Below the pieces are notes generated by a model. That model had not been told where the DNA came from, did no database searches, and was given only the letters and a program-made list of their open reading frames with translations. Shown here in pieces: positions 21,001 to 28,300 of a stretch of DNA of 30,664 bases (its first letter is position 1; each line of letters starts with the position of its first letter). The DNA comes from a virus, in IMG/VR virus record IMGVR_UViG_3300048583_000274, positions 64,001-94,664 of that record. The stretch is one strand, 5' to 3'. A program made the position numbers and the translations under genes.

Positions 21001-24000
21001 TTGATGTTCAAGAAAAATCTTTTGAATATGAAGGAGCCATATATAATGGTAGAGAGTTGTATGAAAAATATAAAGATAACTTTGAGACCTTAGTAAACCT
21101 AAAGAAACAAGACCTATTCAAGGAATTAGGATTAAATGAAATAGGAGTTCCTATCAGTGAAGAAAAAACTATGAATAAGCTTCAGACTCTTTTACAGAAA
21201 GAAGCTGAAAGCAGAGACTATCCTTTGCAGGATATTAGAAGTTTAGGAATTGAAACTCTTTATGATAAAGCCGGTAATGTTTACTATGATTTTAAAACTC
21301 CTCTTTGGTTAACAACAAATAGTGATAGATTTGAATCTTTACTAAATGCTATTGTTACTAAAAGAATTATGAACCATAAGATGCCGGGTAATGCTTTTGT
21401 AGCAGGATCTGAAAATGGTTTCTCTTTCAAAAAAGACTTAACAGGGATAAATCAATCCCGAGTTATTTACTTTGATAATTTCAATGGTAAAGAACTTGAG
21501 GCGGCTCAATTAAATGAGGATGGGTCTTTGAAAAAAGCTCAAGTCCTTGTTCCTTCTAAGTTTAAAAATAAAGAAGGAAAGCTTATTGATTTATTTGCTA
21601 CCAATGATGAAGGACAAAATATCTATGTGGAGAAAAGAGAAAATGGAACTTGGAAGTTAAAAGAAGGAGTTATTTCTCCTGAGCTTTTCAATCTATTCTC
21701 TTTTAGAACTCCTACTTCTTCACATGTCTCTGCTTCTAGTATAGAGGTTGTAGGGATATTGCCTCCTGAAGTTGGAGATTTAATTATTACTCCTAAAAAC
21801 TTCACTAAGCAAATGGGGCAAGACTTTGATGTGGATAAGTTGAGTACTTACCAATTGCACCATGTAGTTGATTTTAAGACAGGTAAAGTAGAACCTTTAA
21901 CTCAAAAACATAAAGAAAGAGGCTTGAGAAAAATATCTATGTTCCTTGAAGAACTAGATTTTCAAAGAGAATCTATGAATAGAAAGATGGTCTTTGCTGA
22001 TGTTCTTGAAATTCTTACTGTATTTGAACAAAAAGAAGAAATCAATTTAGGAGAATTATTGGGCCCTGATTTAATGGAAGAACTTATTGAAGAACAAGAA
22101 GATAAGTATGCTAAAGTTGAATCTACTTTTAATAAAAAATTAGCTGAAAATGCTTTCATAAAAATGCACTTGTCTGTATTCAATAGCTCTTCTCCTGTAA
22201 TACAAGAGAAGATTAATAAAGTATTGTCTATGGAGTTTGCTAAAAGTCAAGCTAATAAGATTCAAGACTTAATTGAACAAGGTAAAAAAGAAGAAGCTAA
22301 TTATCAAATGACTCAAGAAGGACTAACTCCGGAAGAAATTAAGGAAGTTACTCCTATGATTCAAACCTCTTTTACTATCTTATCTGATGAATACCAAAAA
22401 AGCAAAATGGCTTTAGGTTCTGCAGGTAAGATGGCTATTGGTATTTACTCTAACTATGTTACTTTTCATGCTCTTACCCAACAGGTTAATACTAAACTTT
22501 CTTTAAATGAGAAAGAAGTTACTATTGGTAATTACACTTCAAGTGGATTAATAGGAAAGAAAGATACTCTAGATGGTAAGAGAAGTATTGCTGAAGCTTT
22601 TGCTGAAAGACAAAATACAGCTACAGATAATGAGAAAGAACAAATCTTAGGTAGAGTAAATGTAAACTCAACTACTATTGGTGTTGATAGTTTACTTACT
22701 TTATTAGGCTTTGATCAAGATGAAAAAGGAAATTCTATTTCCTACATGTTGCTTTCTCAACCTATTATCAAAGATTATGTAGAGATGATGAGTGCTTCTA
22801 AAGGTATTACTGCTCCATTCCAAAAGAATGTAGAAGAGAGTACTTTGACTGCTCTTGTAGCTAAGTATGGTAAAGGAGAATACAATTTTGATTCTAATGA
22901 AAGAACTATCTCTAATGAAAAAGGATTAGTAGAAGGGGCTGAACTTACAGGAGAAGCTTTAACTCAAGGTATTACTAAGAATGGTAAAGAAGCTAAAGTT
23001 CAAATGGCAGCTCTTCAAACTTTCCTAGACCTTAAAAAATATGCTGAAAACATTGCTAAAGTTCAAAGTGTATTATTTACTGACAACTTAGGTAAATCTA
23101 TTGTAGAGTCTAATGTTAAATATGAAGCTTTAAAGACTTTCTCTGAGAATAAATTAATCAATAATGTTGATCAATTAATAGGAGAATTTGCTCCTGTAGA
23201 AGCCGGAAAACCTGAAGGAAATGGTTATATACTAGTAGGAGACTACTACATAAAACCTACTACTCCTCAAGGACAAATTGCTGTGCAGGGAATGACCACA
23301 GCTCAAACTCTTTGGTCTGATTTCTTTCCTTATAACTCTCCGGGGTTACAAGCTATTATCTCTGAAGTATTAAAGATTAGTGAAGTCAAAGCTGACAGTA
23401 AGTTTCAGACTATTGAGAAAACTCTAGAAGTACTTAAAGAAGCTAAGAAATATATCTATTCTTGGAAAGGGTTGGGTCTTTATACAGAACCCACTACTGA
23501 AGAGAGAAAAAGATTATTTATCAGTAATGGTACCAATACTTCTTTAGCTCAATATCTTAGCCAAAACTCTAAAGATGAAGCCTTAGTAAACAATAAGCTT
23601 TTAAATAGATTCACTTATGAGGTAGAACTTGATGGAAGACCTTCTTTAATTAAGTACAATAATACTATTAGTGATAACCTTGAAGAAAAATATCTTTACA
23701 ATTCTCTTGCTGAATTAATGCTAGAAGATAAGCCTTTACCTGATTTTAATGGTAATAAGTTTTCTACTAGACAATTAGCTCAAGAGCTTGTAAGCTATGC
23801 TTATTTAGAAGGAGGAGTTCAACAAGCTATTCAATTTATTAAATACATTCCTGTAGAATATTTAAGTGAAGTAGGAATAAATACTGCAGAAGGTTTCTTA
23901 TCTGCAGCAACTGTTTTACAAAGAATAAATGTAAAAAGAGACCCTATGATTTTTGATAAATTATTGGGTACTCCGGGAGGGACTGTTGAAACTAGTCCTT

Positions 24001-25355
24001 TTATTACTCAGTATTATCAACATAATCCTGACCAAGTGAAAAGCATTGCTTTAAATGATAAAAGTATTGCAGACCTTTCTGCAGACAGAACTGCTTTTAC
24101 TTTAAATCAAGACATCAGCCCTAAGTTTTTATCTGTAAAACAGAAAACAAACAGTAAGTTAAAACAAGATAAGTTCACTTTGTACAAGCATGTTGGCTAT
24201 AATAAATATGTCAAAATTGATGTATTAGGTATCCATGGTATGAATGAATATGATGCTCTTAATAAAGATGTCAAATCTATTATTACTAAAGTAGACTCTG
24301 TAATTGGAGAAGGAGAAAGAGTTCCTCTTGATCCTACTACTTTTATTAGTCCTAATGTTGAAACTATTATTCAACCTCAAGGAGAACTTATCCAAGATAA
24401 TAGTAATGGATTAGACACTTTAAAAAGAATTATAAGTAGCAGTACTTCAAATAGATACAAAGCTTTAGCTGAAGCTTTACTTCCATTTGCTAGTATAAAT
24501 ACTCAAGTAAAAGTTGGAGCCACTAGTACAGGATTTGGAACTAAAGTAAGTGGATTCTTTAAAGACAACACAATCACTATTGACAACACTGTGCCGGCAC
24601 AAGAAAAGGAAAGAGTATTTATGCATGAAATGGTACATGCTATTACTTTAAATAAGATTAGACCTTATTACAGTCAAGATGCTGATGGATTTTATACTGT
24701 AGTCAGTCCTACTGCTCCTAGTTATGTGAAAGAGCTAGATACTGTATGGAAAGAATACATTAAAAATACAGACCCTGTATTAGTAGAAAGAGCTAAAAAG
24801 AAAACTATAGATTTGAGAAACAAAAGACCTGCTTTATTCTCTACAGAAGAACTAGAAATAGGCTACCCTGCTATAGATATTTTTGAATTCTTTGCAGTAG
24901 CTTTAGAATCTGAGACTTTCCAAAAACATTTAAGTAGCATACCAATGGATAAGGCTACTCTTATGGATAAATTCATAGATGTAATTAGAACAGTCTTATC
25001 AGAAATAGGAGTTTCTATAGAAAAGGGTAGTCTTGCTGAAAAATCTTTAAGCTCTATCTTTAATTTTATAGAAAATGAAGCTGAGGTAGAAAAACAAAAA
25101 GCTATCTTTGCTTCTATTAATGCAAACATTTCTGCTGAAGAACTTGCTATAATGGATAGAGCTTTAGCTGAAGAACAGGAAAGAATTAGTCAGTTGCCTC
25201 CTGATAATTTTGATCCTACTGAGGATTCAAATGAAGCTCCTGATGAAACTTTAATGCCGGCCTCAGAAGAATTACTTTCAGAAGTAGGCTTAACTCAAGA
25301 ACAATGGGCTTCTTTGAGTAAGACTGAAAAAACTAAAATAAAAGATTGTAAATAA
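12090..25355 (+). CDS. Giant virion RNA polymerase fused to a zinc metallopeptidase domain, 4421 aa
   Basis: The catalytic loop D3245-F-D3247-V-D3249 (bases 21822-21836) is the DxDxD Mg-binding motif of crAss-like vRNAPs, which belong to the single-chain, double-psi-beta-barrel polymerases. It is preceded by FRTPTS (R3206), spaced 39 residues before D3245, much as the beta' subunit places its conserved Arg-x-Pro-Thr before NADFDGD. An earlier block, MGTQIFKLLFGDG (K2963), probably belongs to the partner barrel. The polymerase part likely spans about residues 2040-3900, after an acidic Lys/Glu linker near 2005-2030. The first about 2000 residues are helical, Ala/Lys/Glu-rich and unrecognised. 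Near the C-terminus HEMVH (H4179, E4180, H4183) with a possible third ligand E4266 marks a zincin. The only Cys is residue 4420. It would be packaged and ejected to transcribe early genes. Phi14:2 gp66 is about 2180 residues and N4 vRNAP about 3500, so this is very large. ATG at 12090 lacks a Shine-Dalgarno site. Confidence 0.85.
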   Translation: MSGKKELTIQELFNRAAKKQTAQGPTPTISGANVIAGSQGATDSQIAEASSKGTYGERQKVLSAPSKEAISMEKRKLEIEVAKETAQLEKEAALDVVPGTLNATIKEQVKDDDKFVEIVKKGEKVEANLAEASKKNTDFFDGNGFNLFAPAYKLYDLFAEEKDKLGRGKEYDVAKAEKAQYLEEIRPYTETHNKFLKAEVERLEAEEQEIRKQKIELSQQTNIPTISSSAFMPIGAKLEAEQQTRTPEQIELDKKQNLKRSTRILLAQAQSKLNDFTTGETSIWNGIGNTNRDLATVGLSSMTTDLEVLGVVNKAEKDRTPEEQELLTAYARKAEVEKLDLFQDEFWYRAAEGTGHSLVFMESMLLTRGAGGAVRQATQKGMQGALKKTLSETIKGSFKRKLGVALTQRAIPASVEIGTQTLLSPTTYASMVKEKLGDVSIVKDIDGKERVVVNDEAFKAFEKEHFLNKEYIEFQKNKILGKGELTPKDEENLKMLDSRLKDLDSTLEQLRPKSWFESFAYGATETAKEFVAEKYVGRIGDKLGASKFVQKGLSKLPFAKTRKFLNEQIVSGQDVINKSFLGTLSSKAMYHTGANKIYNGLPGEILEEIAVQATPTLRFENFGQEYLNQLAELTEPAFYADVVGQTLLMSGGTTTLGTAGNIANYKKRKQFYNDRREIRNAYKNIDKAITDEDLAETILMASAGTSFSQLDYNYKIAKLRKENKHEEANAIEQKKFMTMAVKAIETNTLDEFEKALSKLSSNTDTQFSTETAVNIGLAKAKIEEIKKTYAQYSNRSNVGKILDLATQKIALKESVQNLDKELDTQRALANEELELLMPERASESLAPIVLDIDSIIDETADTPELQSEVDRYLDLIDKTASPAIKTYISLLEAKENTQAARRMVMKEYNEQVSPEFEVSAQRIKSVQRQIADTVNFIEKNNISEAASLDSTGRIVWTDSFVEDIFKKVDTKGISKAKLDQLKQGYKNIAKSQAQIRNAGASTRIANLYDQALIEAKKQPVTPEPITSTNEVTDATQEVDTQVQYEKELSAIKEGLLDPMITQSPEIDEDYLFQIPSFANALKTKEGEITISDVKNITGITSDVLAQKIMGSINANLKATRPTELAQEEVVQEAQEQVAQAVVSLQSQVENIINPVQEFPDYLQVEEDSLDLDPTSLKPLGVEGLTPEQIKALGVFAKDAFNQVKQYSGVEPTFKDFVHYFIRFAGKEKAENSFEAYKLGWEVANLPSANYTEVYDEIFEPLKNTFLASQAHIDSIFSTTPTSLATVTEAVEDAKEQNKVIEKAQVETVTFNEENVPVKSDNDRRISGEALRLGFNAIKYEEQEILDEQGNKTGRFKRIAVLTDTLNLQDSVIDFRSLLDPDKNNAGDTLNVGVVPETEWNTIPVYVGRDSEQKPIIKTFAEIFSEKLIENPNFRETQEFIDIVPVVAYNSNNKPIAHIHETSWYNIWNVSDPSKRDGVIDPTNVSMSHLQAIEEAKQTVSDFRSAIVNKGVKKITILEKKEGPFYTIEDRKDEQGNVVDFVSLNETNPQAIVAVQGNQGVLEVGDKLPFENESRAIINKDQVFQKGKGGHIWNLRRIGTSPEGKQLWRAFKSMNAKNTKEPARIPEEELETVRWAWSAYSFFDTQVFQNGGAIIQQNREKHVVGTAYDMDEAKAREIIQAIKDNTGYNLMRFEDADAFFSLYFHPKIGRQRQDYAKSIYSTVNGTEFYHNVNRNALNKDPNMVKIVAGEVISLNQKYNDYLKSKYYTGVLSFNIGTAEEPNYVTSIQPTITFQYDMEVKEETPVTVVEERKLATEVEVTQLKQTTSTAAQLIAEAKKLQQELGFKPQSTSLALPSTMKGIDALKDIFNLTPGLDIAQEAHLLNFIYNYINTAIGIKKDSKANKKEVLTAITNSYNDIVLPSKQKIDTLKTQLEALKETDFSTELADTLENLNFMSRVLTNIENNWNVNNIKATLEAQGVPYSGQKGIIEKAMEEVEKTSDIKEKQLQNDLEDKEKADETSDEGGEALKIKSFEDNASLTENGKNKTSYRLRRFMSGILRVDSEGNPIKGFLGLPEYINYNEAYDTLFQLLGSGVYIESDFVLMKAKILEMKKAQPWVVELMERFDKADAQLRNEFVVNYRKHAVSMKFTMYSSTKDGAKLKVYDTNANEVSRVIVKEWENNFKLSPLVNTVEGKYLINKEKAKELLDQYNSWERQGHLQPDSVVKGWLSNFGLKFSEGYWDELKNTGFNYGGEAIPYNRSFEGNTTPIGLLVKYLENVDKQKDLNFEENEKAHPFKDMNAVIKALSKGESKYSGKILSKSFRDAKKSISGLTQPTHATDRVDDLIRAISSGNTELIDTLKSISITSNSTLLELLQNDTDFYKKLEINHLGLTSIKEYAKENFNSAAITDLNNLDHDLAKLGMFQDTQQGTVGAEIGGFKLRMARMFLPTMSDKTQMLTMATGVFDFMSQSTIAFYKKDGELAFTPDLRELLYQKLILPEMKRISKFHKEVKSTDIKDYDNAAQLFNFFPALNMLTDSNGDRITKHLVEQDVETVEKAYKEQLIDVIEATMHSLVEEKKTKLAPFVNRDVSGKVDKVKFFDAKYLSKGKGNLEENFETAVYDFVLNSVLTNADMFTILAGDPALYSQDKLFKGQESPNSVIEDNFYSTFAEKHGVNIGKRLALLIAPGRVLAQSNTADAQYLQVFLKDSVDITANADYLITLFAGKEALSEPLFENATQTVAEALIEYRASENNTRKSVIRTALKNKFADIDKLGDYFDIESTDAQEYTTVNEHLKVLFLDGKLSEEDYNQLLAKVAEGQVLSKEELGQVLQPIKPVYTGQIFEKNDKGEIKGDVARTVYIKSSSFPLIPQLVAGTNLENLKNSLEALEKKHGKTVRASYETANKVGSKISSVTINPVNLNTEESLEKAMLVLDRKNFRIQQDVPFKSDSKKEDTVAMGTQIFKLLFGDGVIDVQEKSFEYEGAIYNGRELYEKYKDNFETLVNLKKQDLFKELGLNEIGVPISEEKTMNKLQTLLQKEAESRDYPLQDIRSLGIETLYDKAGNVYYDFKTPLWLTTNSDRFESLLNAIVTKRIMNHKMPGNAFVAGSENGFSFKKDLTGINQSRVIYFDNFNGKELEAAQLNEDGSLKKAQVLVPSKFKNKEGKLIDLFATNDEGQNIYVEKRENGTWKLKEGVISPELFNLFSFRTPTSSHVSASSIEVVGILPPEVGDLIITPKNFTKQMGQDFDVDKLSTYQLHHVVDFKTGKVEPLTQKHKERGLRKISMFLEELDFQRESMNRKMVFADVLEILTVFEQKEEINLGELLGPDLMEELIEEQEDKYAKVESTFNKKLAENAFIKMHLSVFNSSSPVIQEKINKVLSMEFAKSQANKIQDLIEQGKKEEANYQMTQEGLTPEEIKEVTPMIQTSFTILSDEYQKSKMALGSAGKMAIGIYSNYVTFHALTQQVNTKLSLNEKEVTIGNYTSSGLIGKKDTLDGKRSIAEAFAERQNTATDNEKEQILGRVNVNSTTIGVDSLLTLLGFDQDEKGNSISYMLLSQPIIKDYVEMMSASKGITAPFQKNVEESTLTALVAKYGKGEYNFDSNERTISNEKGLVEGAELTGEALTQGITKNGKEAKVQMAALQTFLDLKKYAENIAKVQSVLFTDNLGKSIVESNVKYEALKTFSENKLINNVDQLIGEFAPVEAGKPEGNGYILVGDYYIKPTTPQGQIAVQGMTTAQTLWSDFFPYNSPGLQAIISEVLKISEVKADSKFQTIEKTLEVLKEAKKYIYSWKGLGLYTEPTTEERKRLFISNGTNTSLAQYLSQNSKDEALVNNKLLNRFTYEVELDGRPSLIKYNNTISDNLEEKYLYNSLAELMLEDKPLPDFNGNKFSTRQLAQELVSYAYLEGGVQQAIQFIKYIPVEYLSEVGINTAEGFLSAATVLQRINVKRDPMIFDKLLGTPGGTVETSPFITQYYQHNPDQVKSIALNDKSIADLSADRTAFTLNQDISPKFLSVKQKTNSKLKQDKFTLYKHVGYNKYVKIDVLGIHGMNEYDALNKDVKSIITKVDSVIGEGERVPLDPTTFISPNVETIIQPQGELIQDNSNGLDTLKRIISSSTSNRYKALAEALLPFASINTQVKVGATSTGFGTKVSGFFKDNTITIDNTVPAQEKERVFMHEMVHAITLNKIRPYYSQDADGFYTVVSPTAPSYVKELDTVWKEYIKNTDPVLVERAKKKTIDLRNKRPALFSTEELEIGYPAIDIFEFFAVALESETFQKHLSSIPMDKATLMDKFIDVIRTVLSEIGVSIEKGSLAEKSLSSIFNFIENEAEVEKQKAIFASINANISAEELAIMDRALAEEQERISQLPPDNFDPTEDSNEAPDETLMPASEELLSEVGLTQEQWASLSKTEKTKIKDCK

Positions 25356-25357
25356 TT

Positions 25358-28300
25358 ATGGCAAATTGTATAAATAAAAAGTCTCCGGAATTTCAAGCCT
25401 TATTAGCTAATGTTAGAAAAAGCTCTCCTATTGAGGGAGCTTTTTCTACTGAAGCTAGTATTGATATTTTAGCAGCTAGAGTAAGTATTTGGCAAGATTT
25501 GAATGGATTAAATAAATTCCCTTCTCCTCAAGAAATGCTTAAGACTAATTGGAAGAAAAAAGAAAGTATGTCTAATTCAATCTATGAATTAGAACAAAGA
25601 GGAATTACTTCAATTAGAGCTATTCAACCCGGAATGAAAACAGCTTTTCACTCTTTTCATAATAACCTAGTAGCTCAAATGAATAAGGCTTATGGTTTTA
25701 ATTTTAAAGAGTTATTTACTGTTGAAACTGTTATAAAAGAAGGCAGTTTTGATGGTAAGTTTCCTAGAAAAGTATCTGAGAGAATAATTCCTAATAAACA
25801 AGCTTTTGAAGCTATTGATGCTAAAAGAAAAGAGTTAGGTTTATATGAAGATGGATTTCCTTTTTCTGCTTTAGAAGAAGCTAAAAAAGTAGAATACACT
25901 TCAGACCAAGCTTTAGAAGATGTTGAGAACTCTGATTTAGTTTATAATGGAGAACAATACCATAGTAGAGAAGCTTTTGAAGCTGATATGCAAGCCGGAG
26001 AGCAATTAACTTTGTTTATGGGAGCAACATACTCAGCTACTAATTATGCTTCAGTAGTGAGCTTTAAACAAAGTGTTCTTAAAACTGTAGAAACTAGGTT
26101 AAAAGATGCTCAACAAAAAAGAAGTACTGATAAAAGTGTAGAGCTTAAACAAGAAGTAAAAGACCTTACTAACCTCAAAGCTAAACTAAATAGAGATATT
26201 AGTGAGCTTATGAATGATCCTGATATTTTTAGTAAGACAATGTCTGTATTTAATCAAGACATTGCTTTTATGAAAAATCTAATAAGAAAAGGAAGACTTG
26301 AAGATTTACATTTAGCTGAAGATTATGTACAATATTTTAAGAATATCTCTAATTATTCCGGAAGTAACACTTCCAATACTTTTATTGTAGATACTTCAGA
26401 CCCAAATCTTATTGAGCCTGCCATTAGACAAAAGCTTGATGAACTTACTGTTGAAGTTCAAAATGCTGAAGGAGCTATTATCACAGCTAAGAAAGATTAC
26501 TTACTTCAAATCATAGAAGAAAGTGATGCTCTTAAAGGTATGTTTGGGGATAATGCAGAAGAAGTAAGAGATTTACTTTTAGGTATTGATAAAAATGGAG
26601 AACAAACTCAGAAAGATATTGATAAGTTAAGCAAGTACTTTTTAGCTACAGACTTTACTTTTGGAGGAGCCTCAGAGCTTTTAGGACAACTTATTGTCAA
26701 TGTATTAAAAGACAAGAAATCTACTAATAAAGTAGAAGCTAATAAATATATGCAAGCTATTTCTAAATTAGAAGCAGGAGTAAAAGCTGAGCTATCTAAA
26801 TTAGGACAAGGAGTTACTTATTTTAGTAAACTTCCTTTTATTGGTAAGCATATTTCTGAAGTGTCCTATGATTTATTCTATCAAATAACTTCTAAAGGAA
26901 ATAAAACAGGAAGATTAGTAGGTAAGTATGCTCACAAATGGTTCCATGATATTTCTTTCTTCAATAAAGACATCCTAAATAGACTAGATGCTGCTATTGC
27001 TGCAGGAGATGGAATTAAAGCTAATGAAATTCTAGCTGAAAAGTATAAAGGATTAGCTGAAAGAGTTGATTTTATAGAGCTTCAGAAATTACCTGAGATT
27101 ATAAATAATCCTGAATTTGCAGTATTTGCTCCTTACTTTGATAAAGCCGGAGCCAATGCTTACAGTGCAGAGCTTAAAGCTAAAATTGGTAATTATGAGT
27201 ATAAAAAACTTGTAGAACAACAGACTGTATTCTTAGAAGATTATTTGTATGGTATTACAGAAGATCTGAATCAACTGATGAATTTACATGGGGTTACTAC
27301 ACCGGCAGATTTACCTATGCCTGTTGTTCATCATCATAATATCACAGTTAGAAGAAAAAATCCTTTTGAGTTTATTAAATCTCACACTTCAGGCCACTTA
27401 CCTGACAGAGGAAAGATAACCTATACTACAGGAACTAGTACTAATGAGTATCAAGCTTTGATTACTCACAATACTTATATTCCTAAGAAAGAAATTCAAA
27501 AATATAATTCTGTAGCTAATCAAATATTCACAGAAGACTCCGGTTACTATGATGAAAACTTCAATACTATTGAATCTAATCCTACTTTACTTGAGTTTTG
27601 GGAAACTATGAGTGATGCAGTAGAATGGATGAATAATAGTTTGAATGATGCTAACACTCCTTTAAGTCATAACTCTTTATTGAGAATGGAGCAATCCTTC
27701 ACAGATATTCTATTGAGTAAGAAAATAGGAGTAGGAGCTAAGGCAGTACACTTATTCAGAAGCACAGGGAAGACCCTGAAGGACTTATTTACAAAACAAA
27801 TAAGAAGTATTAGTGCAGAACAAAAAGAAACTGTTGCAGCTCAAAATATAAAGACTATTCAAGGCCCGGTTAACAAAAGAATGAAAATAATTTTAATGGC
27901 TTTATCTAATGAATTGGGGACTCAATTATCTACAACTAGTAAGATTAATTTAGATACTATCTCAGCTAAAACCACTAAGATTATTCAGGATGTAATGCAA
28001 ACTCCTATAAATACAATTAGAGCTGAATTTGGTACTGAATTTCCTCTTACTGCATTAAGAGAAGTTTTGACTGATCAAGTAATGGAAGAACAAACTTTTA
28101 ACTTGCCTGTAATGTTAAGAGCTTATCTTGATGCTACCGGTACCTATAGAGCCCAAAAAGAATCTCTTCCTAAAATCAGTATTCTTAAAGATTTATATGA
28201 TAGAATAAAGTTAGCTAAGGAAAATCCTAATGCATCTGTACTCCCAACTGTAACAGCCAAAGTATTCAAAAGAAAGGTTACTAAAGAAGGAGACATTAGC

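Noticed and set aside
12090-25355. Intein insertion as the cause of the unusual length
   Set aside because: Inteins usually begin with Cys or Ser and end in His-Asn before Cys/Ser/Thr. The protein has no internal Cys at all, and no intein-like terminal block was seen near the catalytic loop.
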